Assembly: GCA_964449985.1 (NCBI GenBank)
Contig: CAYVCG010000047.1
Location: 1-15,919, forward strand
Length of the DNA: 15,919 nucleotides
Reading direction: 5' to 3'
From: CAYVCG01 sp964449985
Lineage (GTDB): Bacteria > Bacillota > Clostridia > Lachnospirales > WRAX01
The notes below the pieces were generated by a model. The model was not told where the DNA came from. It was given only the letters and a program-made list of their open reading frames with translations, and searched no databases. Below are positions 8,822-15,485 of this stretch, piece after piece. The position numbers and the translations under genes were made by a program. The stretch's first letter is position 1, and each line of letters starts with the position of its first letter.

Positions 8822-11032
8822 TTAATTCTCGTTAACCCGTTTTAACACTACAGCCCCTAAAGGAGGCAGGCTCAGCAATATGCTCTGCATATGTCCGTCC
8901 GAACGCATATCTTCCGTTTTTAGCGGAATATCATTCGTCATTCCATGACCGCCGTATTTTAATGAATCGCTGTTTAAAATCTCTTTATAAACACCACTAT
9001 AAGGAACACCCATCCTGTATTTTTCTATAGCTGTTGGAGTAAAATTGCATACGAATAGCAATGTTTCCGACGGTTTGTCCGTCTTTCGCATAAATGATAT
9101 AATGCTCCTGTTGGAATCGCTGCAATTTATCCATTCAAACCCTTCAAACTTTGTATCGCTAAGCCAGAGCGCTCGCTCATCTTTATATAGCGTATTTATA
9201 TCCTTAACAAATTGATGCAACAGCTTATGATGCTCAAACTCAAGCAAGAACCAGTCCAGTTCGCGTTTTTCATTCCATTCTATGAACTGGCCAAACTCAC
9301 CACCCATAAAAGTGAGCTTCTTTCCCGGATGGCCATACATAAACGAATACAACAGCCTTAAATTGGCGCATTTTTGCCATAAATCACCGGGCATTTTGTC
9401 CAGCATAGAGCGTTTGCCATGAACCACCTCATCATGGGATAGAACAAGCATAAAGTTTTCTGTATACGCATAAACGATACCAAACGTAAGATTATTTTGA
9501 TGGTATTTTCTGAACACCGGATCTTTTTCCATATAACCCAAAACATCATTCATCCAGCCCATATTCCATTTCAAGCTAAAACCAAGGCCACCATCAGCAA
9601 CCGGCCTGGTTACACCCTGCCATGACGTAGATTCTTCTGCTATCATAAGCGCATGTGGATTTCTTTCCAAAACAATAGAGTTCAAATGCTTAACAAACTC
9701 CATTGCCTCAACGTTTTCATTGCCGCCATATTGGTTTGGAAGCCACTGGCCTTCTCTTCTGTCATAATCCAAATAAAGCATTGATGCAACAGCATCAACC
9801 CGCAAACCGTCTATATGATATTTTTCCAGCCAGAACAAAGCATTTGAAATGAGAAAGTTTTTAACCTCTTTGCGCCCATAATCAAAAATCAAAGTCCCCC
9901 ATTCAAAATGCTCTCCTCGCCTTGGGTCGGGATGTTCATAAAGCGGATATCCGTCAAACCGCGCAAGACCATGAGCATCTTTAGGGAAATGAGCAGGCAC
10001 CCAATCCAAAATAACACCTATACCGCTTTGATGGCATTTATCAACAAAATACATAAATTCATCAGGCGTTCCATAACGGCTTGTTGGGGCAAAATATCCA
10101 GTTATTTGATAACCCCAAGAACCATCATAAGGATGCTCCGATATCGGCAAAAGCTCTATATGCGTATAACCCATCTCCAAAACGTATGGGATCTGCCTGT
10201 CCGCAATTTCAGTGTAGGTTAAAAATCCACCTTCTGCATTTTGTTTCCATGAACCCAAATGCAGCTCATAAACGTTCATCGGCTCATTTAATGGTTTGGA
10301 TTTTTTTATATTATCCATCCATTTATCGTCGCCCCATTCATATGCATCTATATCAAACACCTTTGAAGACGTGCTTGGGCGTATTTCAAACAAATACGCA
10401 TATGGGTCAGATTTTTCAAACACATCGCCGGAAAAAGACCGTATCTCAAATTTGTATTTATCGCCCGGCATAATCCCCGGAATGAACAATTCCCAAATCC
10501 CGGAGCGAGCCAAAACCCTCATCTGACCTCTGCGCCCATCCCAACAATTAAAATCTCCGATAACGCTAACTCTCTCAGCATTAGGCGCCCAAACCCCGAA
10601 CGAAACGCCTTCAATGCCGTTCACTATTTTATAATGAGCCCCAAGTTTTTCAAATATTTCATAATGTGTGCCTTCTCCAAATAAATAAATATCATATTCT
10701 GTAATCTGAGGCGCAAATGAATACGTATCATAACATTCCCACACATGCCCCTCATAGTTTTCTATAACGAATTTATAAAGAAACCATTTATCCCTGCCTT
10801 CAATGACAGCTTCAAAAAAGCCTTCTATATGGATTTTCTCCATCTCTTGCTTAAAAGACTCATCATTTGGGTCAATAACGGTTATCCTCTTTGCCTGCGG
10901 AATAAATACGCGCACAGCCAGAGCGTTTTTTCCATCATATTGTATTTCATGCATACCAAGCACGCGGTGCGGGTCCCCATGGACACAGTTTATTATTTGA
11001 TTAATTTCCAAGAGCGTTAACGTCGGTATCAT
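8822..11032 (-). CDS. glgB: 1,4-alpha-glucan (glycogen) branching enzyme
   Basis: GH13 enzyme that cleaves alpha-1,4 glucan chains and rejoins them as alpha-1,6 branches in glycogen, in the cytoplasm. The 736-residue protein has an N-terminal beta-sandwich module (about 10-110, with GDPHRVLGMH) as in long, E. coli-type GlgB. A CBM48 module follows (about 140-230, FGVWAPNAERVSVIGDFN), then the catalytic barrel and a C-terminal all-beta domain. Catalytic residues are visible: Asp413 in DGLRVDAV, Glu466 in IAEES and Asp534 in LSHDEVVHGKRSM. ATG start at 11032 with AAAGGGGT (11043-11050) about 10 nt upstream. It has its own promoter and terminator, so it is monocistronic. No other glycogen gene (glgA, glgC, glgP) is in the window, and its place directly upstream of the mur cluster is unusual. 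Confidence 0.97.
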   Translation of the reverse strand: MIPTLTLLEINQIINCVHGDPHRVLGMHEIQYDGKNALAVRVFIPQAKRITVIDPNDESFKQEMEKIHIEGFFEAVIEGRDKWFLYKFVIENYEGHVWECYDTYSFAPQITEYDIYLFGEGTHYEIFEKLGAHYKIVNGIEGVSFGVWAPNAERVSVIGDFNCWDGRRGQMRVLARSGIWELFIPGIMPGDKYKFEIRSFSGDVFEKSDPYAYLFEIRPSTSSKVFDIDAYEWGDDKWMDNIKKSKPLNEPMNVYELHLGSWKQNAEGGFLTYTEIADRQIPYVLEMGYTHIELLPISEHPYDGSWGYQITGYFAPTSRYGTPDEFMYFVDKCHQSGIGVILDWVPAHFPKDAHGLARFDGYPLYEHPDPRRGEHFEWGTLIFDYGRKEVKNFLISNALFWLEKYHIDGLRVDAVASMLYLDYDRREGQWLPNQYGGNENVEAMEFVKHLNSIVLERNPHALMIAEESTSWQGVTRPVADGGLGFSLKWNMGWMNDVLGYMEKDPVFRKYHQNNLTFGIVYAYTENFMLVLSHDEVVHGKRSMLDKMPGDLWQKCANLRLLYSFMYGHPGKKLTFMGGEFGQFIEWNEKRELDWFLLEFEHHKLLHQFVKDINTLYKDERALWLSDTKFEGFEWINCSDSNRSIISFMRKTDKPSETLLFVCNFTPTAIEKYRMGVPYSGVYKEILNSDSLKYGGHGMTNDIPLKTEDMRSDGHMQSILLSLPPLGAVVLKRVNEN

Positions 11033-11073
11033 TTACTTGCACACCCCTTTTCCGTTTTATGCATATATAAAAG

Positions 11074-11102
11074 ATATTAACACATACATTTTTATTTCTC
11101 AA
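11074..11102 (-). promoter_or_regulatory. Predicted glgB promoter
   Basis: On the minus strand, TTGAGA (11097-11102) and TAATAT (11074-11079) are separated by 17 nt, with TGT directly before the -10 (extended -10 type). The start of transcription would be near 11067, about 35 nt before the glgB ATG. It is arranged back to back with the pepF promoter. Confidence 0.6.
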
Positions 11103-11139
11103 CTTATTTTATCACATAATCACTAAAAATAAGGCAGTA

Positions 11140-11167
11140 TTGACATTACCTAAATTTACCGTACAAT
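11140..11167 (+). promoter_or_regulatory. Predicted pepF-ogt promoter
   Basis: Perfect TTGACA (11140-11145), a 16-nt spacer, then TACAAT (11162-11167). Transcription would begin near 11174, giving a leader of about 70 nt. A second possible -10 (TATACT, 11191-11196) has no matching -35 at proper distance. Confidence 0.7.
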
Positions 11168-11229
11168 AAATAATATGACAAAAACTGGTGTATACTATAA
11201 GTAGCATTGGCTAAAAAGCAATAGCATTT

Positions 11230-11235
11230 GGGAGG
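11230..11235 (+). promoter_or_regulatory. Ribosome binding site that decides the pepF start
   Basis: GGGAGG lies inside the longest open frame, which would start with TTG at 11228, so that TTG cannot be the start. The site is 7 nt from an in-frame GTG (11243), 19 nt from an in-frame ATG (11255), and 5 nt from an out-of-frame ATG (11241) that opens a three-codon ORF. Confidence 0.75.
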
Positions 11236-11242
11236 AATATAT

Positions 11243-13012
11243 GTGGGTTTAAGTATGGATTGGAATTTGGACGACTTGTATACAGGGTTTGACAGCGAAA
11301 AGTTTAAATCAGATCTAGCCGGATTAAAAAAAGCAATTGCAGATCTGACTGAGTTTGCGAAAAAGGAATTGACCTTCTTTTCCGACCCGGTCAAATGCCT
11401 TGAAAAATATATAGAAATGATGAATAATATTAGTAGGTTTGAAAATCTGTCATATTATTGCCAGCTTGTTATGAGCGTAGACTCTAAAAACGACAAAGCC
11501 GCAAAATTTGATACTCAAATAGAAAATATATTAACCGATCTGGCAAAACCGGAGGTTTTATTCAAACAATATATTGCAGGGCTAAAAAATCTTAACGATA
11601 TAATCGACAAATCACCTGTATTAAAAGAGCATAGATTTATACTTAACGAAATACAGGCCTCATGCAAATATATGCTCTCAGAGCAGGAGGAAACTGTTAT
11701 ATCAAAGCTAACAACAACAGGCTCCAGTGCATGGGGAAATATGAAGGAACTGCTTTTTGCTACATTAATGGCAGATATAACAATAGATGGTGAAACAAAA
11801 CGCCTTCCTATGACCGCAATAAGGAATCTTGCATACAACAACGATGCTGCAAAGCGCAAGGCAGCTTATGAGGCTGAGCTTCGAGCATATAAAAACATGG
11901 ATAAAGCTGCATCGTTTGCGTTAAACAATATAAAAGGCGAGGTAATTACCCTTTGCAAAATTCGCGGTTATGAATCGCCGCTTTCCAAAACACTTATAGA
12001 TTCACGCATGAACAGACGCACCCTTGACGCAATGTTTTCCGCCATGGATGAATATTTCCCGGTGTTTAGAAAATATTTGAGGAAAAAGGCAGAAATGCTT
12101 GGGCATAAAAACGGCCTGCCATTTTATGATTTATTCGCTCCTGTAGGGACATCCAAAATGCATTTTTCCTATGACGAAGCTGCCGATTTTATTTATAAAA
12201 ACTTTTCATCATTTAGCAAAAAGCTTGGCGATTTTGCAAAAGCGGCGTTTGAAAAAAACTGGATAGACGCTTCTATTCATGAGGGCAAACGCGGTGGCGC
12301 TTTCTGCGAAAATTTGCATTCCATAGGACAAAGCAGAGTAATGACAAACTTTTCCGGAACGTTTAATGACGTATTAACACTTGCGCACGAGCTTGGACAC
12401 GCTTATCACGGCGATTGCTTAAAAAATGAAACCCCCTTAAACAGTGATTATTGTATGCCGATAGCGGAAACCGCATCCACTTTTTGTGAAACGCTTATTT
12501 GCGATGCTGCTTTACAAACAGCCCCAAAAGAGGATCGCATAACCATTTTGGAAAACGATATTTCCAGCTCAACGCAGGTTATCGTTGATATTTATTCCAG
12601 ATTTTTATTCGAGGATAAGGTTATAAATTCTGTAGAGGAAGGCCCGCTTTCAGTAGACGAGCTAAACCATATTATGCTGGATGCGCAAAAACAAACCTAT
12701 GGAAACGGACTTGATGAAAACTATATGCATCCATATATGTGGGCTTGCAAACCGCATTATTACTATGCCGATGCCAATTATTACAACTTCCCCTACGCAT
12801 ATGGTCAATTATTCTCAAAAGGATTATATGCAAAATACAAAAAAGAAGGCGAAGCGTTTGTCCCTGAATATGACAGGATGCTGGCTGCAACAGGTAAAAA
12901 CACGTTGGAGGATATCGCCAGCCTTATGGGTATTGATGTCAGCGGGAAAGCGTTTTGGAGAAGCTCTTTAGAGCTTATTAAAGAAGAAATAGAAAAATTC
13001 TGCGCCCTGTAA
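11243..13012 (+). CDS. pepF: M3-family oligoendopeptidase F-like zinc metallopeptidase
   Basis: Cytoplasmic zinc metallopeptidase of the thimet/PepF family (M3), which cleaves short oligopeptides in peptide turnover. From the GTG at 11243 the protein has 589 residues, about the normal 590-600. The N-terminal helical part (WNLDDLYTGFDSEKF onward) is typical of M3B oligoendopeptidases. The zinc site is HELGH at 382-386, with the third ligand Glu409 in the downstream AETASTFCE segment. The start was chosen by the GGGAGG 7 nt upstream; homologues of this group often begin at a Met-x-Trp like the MDW at ATG 11255, so that codon is an alternative. It is transcribed divergently from glgB, with ogt 42 bp downstream on the same strand, probably one operon. 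The natural peptide substrate cannot be told from sequence, and there is no signal peptide. Confidence 0.94.
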   Translation: MGLSMDWNLDDLYTGFDSEKFKSDLAGLKKAIADLTEFAKKELTFFSDPVKCLEKYIEMMNNISRFENLSYYCQLVMSVDSKNDKAAKFDTQIENILTDLAKPEVLFKQYIAGLKNLNDIIDKSPVLKEHRFILNEIQASCKYMLSEQEETVISKLTTTGSSAWGNMKELLFATLMADITIDGETKRLPMTAIRNLAYNNDAAKRKAAYEAELRAYKNMDKAASFALNNIKGEVITLCKIRGYESPLSKTLIDSRMNRRTLDAMFSAMDEYFPVFRKYLRKKAEMLGHKNGLPFYDLFAPVGTSKMHFSYDEAADFIYKNFSSFSKKLGDFAKAAFEKNWIDASIHEGKRGGAFCENLHSIGQSRVMTNFSGTFNDVLTLAHELGHAYHGDCLKNETPLNSDYCMPIAETASTFCETLICDAALQTAPKEDRITILENDISSSTQVIVDIYSRFLFEDKVINSVEEGPLSVDELNHIMLDAQKQTYGNGLDENYMHPYMWACKPHYYYADANYYNFPYAYGQLFSKGLYAKYKKEGEAFVPEYDRMLAATGKNTLEDIASLMGIDVSGKAFWRSSLELIKEEIEKFCAL

Positions 13013-13054
13013 TTGAATTGTAAAAACTCTGGGGCGTAGAAATGGAGGATTGGC

Positions 13055-13528
13055 ATGAATTATTTATATAAATCTCCCATTGGCTTTATTGTCCTTTCCG
13101 GCGGAGATGAACAAGTGACCGGGCTAAACTTTATATCAGACGCCGAGGCGTTGAAATACCTTGAGCACGAAAAACCCAAAGGCGAGCTTTTAAAAGCAGT
13201 TGTTCAGCTTGATGAGTATTTTAACAACAGCAGAAAGACCTTTGATGTTAAAGTAGAACCGCAAGGAACAGAATTTCGGCGCAGGGTATGGCAAGCACTT
13301 CTAGACATACCTTATGGCAAAACAATAAGCTATAAACAGCTGGCAACAAATATAGGCAATCCGAAAGCATATAGAGCCGTCGGCGGAGCAAACCACCATA
13401 ACCCGATTTCAATAATCATACCTTGTCATAGAGTTGTCGGTGCAAATGGCGCGCTAGTCGGATATGGAGGGGAATTATGGCGAAAGGAATGGCTTCTTAA
13501 ACACGAGCGCTCTAATCCCGTTAAATAG
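13055..13528 (+). CDS. ogt: Methylated-DNA--[protein]-cysteine S-methyltransferase
   Basis: Suicide DNA repair protein that transfers the alkyl group from O6-alkylguanine (or O4-alkylthymine) in DNA to its own cysteine. The 157-residue protein has the usual short Ogt/MGMT form without an Ada regulatory domain. A small N-terminal alpha/beta domain is followed by the DNA-binding and active-site domain, with TEFRRRVWQALLDIPYGKTISY and the active-site motif IPCHRVVG, where Cys124 is the acceptor. The C-terminal GYGGELWRKEWLLKHE matches the conserved end. ATG start at 13055 with GGAGGA (13044-13049) 5 nt upstream. It follows pepF by 42 bp with no visible terminator between. Its last 8 bp overlap the 3' end of holA on the other strand, so no separate terminator lies between these convergent genes. 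Confidence 0.96.
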   Translation: MNYLYKSPIGFIVLSGGDEQVTGLNFISDAEALKYLEHEKPKGELLKAVVQLDEYFNNSRKTFDVKVEPQGTEFRRRVWQALLDIPYGKTISYKQLATNIGNPKAYRAVGGANHHNPISIIIPCHRVVGANGALVGYGGELWRKEWLLKHERSNPVK

Positions 13529-14504
13529 ACAGGATCAAAAGCTCCACTGCCAGTTTTGCGTCAATACGCCCGGTTTTAATACCAACATCGGCCTTAAGGC
13601 ACTTTTCATATGCCTTCAGAAGCGTTTCTGTTTCAAAATTTTTTGCCTGTTTCAAACAATCTCTTGCAATAAAGCTTCTTATACCAAGCTTTTCTGATAT
13701 TTTATCCACCGGCATATTGTTGTGCGACAGATCCTTGCATTGCAATATAATGCGAAACTGTCGCGCAATCATAGATAAAACCATAATAGGTGATTCTTTC
13801 ATATGCAACAGGTTTGCAAAAACATCAAGCGCGATATGCGCTTTTTTGTTTCCTATTGCACCAACGAGATCGAATATCTTGCTTTCGACGGATTTATTGC
13901 AAACAAGTGAGATATCCTCTGCTGTTATAACGTCATCTTCGACATATGCTGTCAGCTTGTCCATCTCTGATGCAATTGTTGCCATATCGTTTAGAACGGT
14001 TTGCAAAAGCGTTATTGCAGTCGGCCTTTCGATAGTTTTGCCGCGTTTTTTGCAATACTTTATTATCCAATCCAACAAATCCTTCTCACCGGGTGTTTTA
14101 AATTCAACAGCCCTGCCCATTTTTGAAACGGCTTTATAAAGACTGTTGCGTTTATCAATATCATTTTCTATAAAAACAATAATTGTGCTTTCAGGAACAT
14201 CAGAAATATATGAAGCTATTTTATCTGATTCTTCTTTTCTGCCCAACGCAAAAAAACCCGTATCCTTTGCCAAAACGAGCCTATATTCGTTAAAGAACGG
14301 CATGGTTTCGGAAGCGTCTATAATCGAGTCTGCAACGGCATCCTTCCCTTGGAACAAGCTCAGGTTCATAGTTTCGGAACCCTCAGGAATTATGTTTGAT
14401 TTTAGCTCGCCCTCATAATGCTTTATAAGGAAATGTTCCTCACCATAAAGCAAATAAACGCTTTTATATGTTCCCTTTTTTATATCATCTTTTAGAAATT
14501 TCAT
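13521..14504 (-). CDS. holA: DNA polymerase III delta subunit (clamp loader)
   Basis: Delta subunit of the replicative clamp loader, which opens the beta sliding clamp and works with delta' and tau/gamma. The 327-residue protein is of normal length (330-345). The N-terminal KSVYLLYGEEHFLIKHYEGELK segment is the typical start of HolA/YqeN. The AAA+-like fold without a working Walker A fits delta, and the central part (DLLDWIIKYCKKRGK, then the ATIASEMDKLTAYV helix region) and C-terminal collar helices follow in the expected order. ATG start at 14504 with GGGGA (14511-14515) 6 nt upstream. Transcribed from its own promoter at 14536-14564, divergent from the desulfoferrodoxin gene; the 3' end overlaps ogt by 8 bp, convergent. 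Confidence 0.94.
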   Translation of the reverse strand: MKFLKDDIKKGTYKSVYLLYGEEHFLIKHYEGELKSNIIPEGSETMNLSLFQGKDAVADSIIDASETMPFFNEYRLVLAKDTGFFALGRKEESDKIASYISDVPESTIIVFIENDIDKRNSLYKAVSKMGRAVEFKTPGEKDLLDWIIKYCKKRGKTIERPTAITLLQTVLNDMATIASEMDKLTAYVEDDVITAEDISLVCNKSVESKIFDLVGAIGNKKAHIALDVFANLLHMKESPIMVLSMIARQFRIILQCKDLSHNNMPVDKISEKLGIRSFIARDCLKQAKNFETETLLKAYEKCLKADVGIKTGRIDAKLAVELLILSI

Positions 14505-14535
14505 ATATAATCCCCAAATTTATTTGTTGTTAATA

Positions 14536-14564
14536 ATTTTAGCATAACCTACACCCTAAAACAA
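14536..14564 (-). promoter_or_regulatory. Predicted holA promoter
   Basis: On the minus strand, TTGTTT (14559-14564), a 17-nt spacer ending in TGC, then TAAAAT (14536-14541); the TGC makes it an extended -10 promoter. Transcription would start near 14529, about 25 nt before the holA ATG. Confidence 0.6.
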
Positions 14565-14570
14565 GATTTT

Positions 14571-14597
14571 ATTACTAAGCCTGTAGGATTACTAAGC
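14571..14597. repeat. 10-bp direct repeat between the holA and dfx promoters
   Basis: ATTACTAAGC occurs exactly at 14571-14580 and 14588-14597, a period of 17 bp. It lies just upstream of the dfx -35 (14606) and just upstream of the holA -35, a place where an activator or shared regulator could bind. Function is unknown. Confidence 0.6.
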
Positions 14598-14605
14598 TAA
14601 TATTG

Positions 14606-14635
14606 TTGACAAGCACATTTATTTTATTATACAAT
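14606..14635 (+). promoter_or_regulatory. Predicted desulfoferrodoxin promoter with overlapping dyad
   Basis: Perfect TTGACA (14606-14611), an 18-nt spacer and TACAAT (14630-14635); TATACA with a 16-nt spacer is the alternative register. The -10 lies inside an imperfect dyad (14624-14640), TTATTAT-ACA-ATGATAA, with six of seven positions symmetric, which could be an operator. The leader to the start codon would be about 97 nt. Confidence 0.65.
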
Positions 14636-14738
14636 GATAAAGCAAGCGAATAATTTTAGTAAATATTGGAGTAAAATTACAGTAAATGGTTAGTATAAAC
14701 AATATAACCGTTATCGCTTAAATCAAGGAGGTTTTTGT

Positions 14739-15107
14739 ATGGAACAAAATTTTTATAAATGCAATAGCTGCGACGCTGTGCTTTTTAATATCGCGATGGA
14801 TTCAGCTGTTTGTATAGACGGTTTGGAGGCTTTAAAGCCTAACACGGTTGATGCTTCCAAAGAGAAGCACGTTCCGGATGTTTCTTATGAGGGCGGAAAG
14901 CTCGTTGTCAAACTTGGAAGCGTTGAGCATCCTATGGTTTCGGAGCATTATATCCCATGGATTTTCGTTCAAACTAAAGATGGCGGCGTATATAAGCGTC
15001 TTTCTCCAAACGATAAGCCTGAGGCAGTCTTTTCCGTTGTAAAGGATGATGTGGTGTGCATATATGCATATTGCAACCAACACGGTTTATGGAGCGTTAG
15101 CCTGTAA
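14739..15107 (+). CDS. dfx: Desulfoferrodoxin-type superoxide reductase with an incomplete centre I
   Basis: Non-haem iron enzyme that reduces superoxide to peroxide without releasing oxygen, a cytoplasmic defence of anaerobes. The 122-residue protein has the two-domain layout. The C-terminal catalytic domain has all five expected centre II iron ligands: His44, His64, His70, Cys112 and His115, and the EKHVP motif (42-46) carries the conserved Glu and Lys next to the first His. The N-terminal desulforedoxin-like domain starts correctly with FYKCNSC (Cys8, Cys11) and has Cys25, but the adjacent fourth cysteine of the usual Cys-Cys pair is Ile26. Centre I is therefore either lost or altered. ATG start at 14739 with AAGGAGG (14725-14731) 7 nt upstream. 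It is divergent from holA and monocistronic, or cotranscribed with the 23-codon ORF downstream. Confidence 0.93.
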   Translation: MEQNFYKCNSCDAVLFNIAMDSAVCIDGLEALKPNTVDASKEKHVPDVSYEGGKLVVKLGSVEHPMVSEHYIPWIFVQTKDGGVYKRLSPNDKPEAVFSVVKDDVVCIYAYCNQHGLWSVSL

Positions 15108-15138
15108 AACATAAAACTCCCTGCCCTTTTGGGCAGGG
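15108..15138 (-). terminator. Hairpin after dfx, U-tract on the minus strand
   Basis: An 8-bp GC-rich stem (CCCTGCCC with GGGCAGGG, 15119-15138, TTTT loop). Read on the minus strand it is followed by AGTTTTATGTTTT; read on the plus strand it is followed by GCTTAAAAAAA and has no U-tract. It therefore fits a terminator for leftward transcription better, although its place 11 nt after the dfx stop suggests it may also stop or stabilise the dfx mRNA. Confidence 0.55.
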
Positions 15139-15161
15139 GCTTAAAAAAATATAGATAGAAT

Positions 15162-15193
15162 ATAAAAAAAAGAGAAAGCTTTTAAGCTTTCTC
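15162..15193 (-). terminator. Intrinsic terminator for leftward transcription
   Basis: A perfect 10-bp inverted repeat (GAGAAAGCTT with AAGCTTTCTC, 15172-15193) followed on the minus strand by eight T residues (15164-15171 as A on the plus strand). On the plus strand it has no U-tract. Together with the hairpin at 15119 it would stop transcripts coming from the right before they enter dfx. Confidence 0.72.
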
Positions 15194-15218
15194 AAAATGA
15201 GGAAAAAGGAGAAATAAA

Positions 15219-15290
15219 ATGTATCACAAAATAAAGAGTCAAATCAAATTTAATAAACTGCTGCTATTAAAAATAGCATTTTATATTTAA
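15219..15290 (+). CDS. Possible 23-residue peptide, function unknown
   Basis: A short ORF starts at ATG 15219 with AAAAAGGAG ending 7 nt upstream, as good a ribosome binding site as those of the proven genes here. It encodes a 23-residue peptide with a basic N-terminal half (five Lys and one His in the first 13 residues) and a hydrophobic C-terminal half (LLLLKIAFYI). No family is recognised. A hairpin (15262-15278) followed by TTTTATATTT lies over its 3' end and could terminate plus-strand transcription. It has no clear promoter of its own and might be read from dfx, 111 bp upstream. It lies wholly opposite the predicted minus-strand RNA. It may equally be a remnant or a chance ORF. Confidence 0.35.
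   Translation: MYHKIKSQIKFNKLLLLKIAFYI
15262..15288 (+). terminator. Weak plus-strand terminator-like hairpin
   Basis: A 7-bp stem (TGCTATT with AATAGCA, 3-nt loop, 15262-15278) followed by TTTTATATTT. The stem has only two G-C pairs, so termination would be weak. It would end a dfx-plus-peptide transcript. Confidence 0.4.
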
Positions 15291-15295
15291 TAAAC

Positions 15296-15329
15296 AAAAC
15301 CTATAAAACTGTTCGGAGGGATAGGTTTT
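15296..15329. repeat. 9-bp inverted repeat with C-rich loop on the minus strand
   Basis: AAAACCTAT (15296-15304) and ATAGGTTTT (15321-15329) are a perfect inverted repeat around a 16-nt loop. On the minus strand the loop contains CCCTCC, and the stem is followed by GTTTATT. A 7-bp alternative pairing (ATAAAAC with GTTTTAT) uses part of the same sequence and excludes the first. Confidence 0.5.
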
Positions 15330-15485
15330 ATCTATTGATAAACATAACGTCTTGTTATTATCTATATTCAATATATCGGCACTTCATAACAATACTTAAC
15401 AGTTTTTTTAAAAAATTACAAAATATTTCAGAATTGTCAAACAATTTTTAAAACAAGTCTGAATTTGAACTATTTTCACAGTCAT

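Larger units (their letters stand above)
15164..15480 (-). ncRNA. Candidate small RNA, leftward, about 310 nt or shorter
   Basis: Predicted from a near-consensus promoter at 15486-15514 and a strong intrinsic terminator at 15162-15193, with no credible ORF between. A transcript from about 15479 would contain the hairpins at 15296-15329 and 15262-15278; if the first acts as a terminator the RNA would be about 190 nt. It would be antisense to the 23-codon ORF and its ribosome binding site. I do not recognise a known RNA family in it (not tmRNA, RNase P, SRP or a known riboswitch core by eye). Expression is unproven. Confidence 0.4.

Noticed and set aside
10081..10473. 130-codon plus-strand ORF inside glgB
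   Set aside because: Antisense to the conserved glgB coding sequence, without ribosome binding site or promoter; His- and Pro-rich composition is typical of a shadow frame.
11228..11242. TTG at 11228 as the pepF start
   Set aside because: The Shine-Dalgarno would then lie inside the coding region directly after the start codon, and no other site lies upstream.
15315..15450. Plus-strand ORF from TTG 15335 after GGAGGG
   Set aside because: Spacing from the GGAGGG is 14 nt, the start is TTG and the composition is that of random AT-rich DNA; the GGAGGG is better explained as the loop of the inverted repeat.
15408..15485. 25-codon hydrophobic minus-strand ORF (ATG 15485) downstream of the orphan promoter
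   Set aside because: The ATG falls beside the -10 box, upstream of the expected transcription start, and there is no Shine-Dalgarno.
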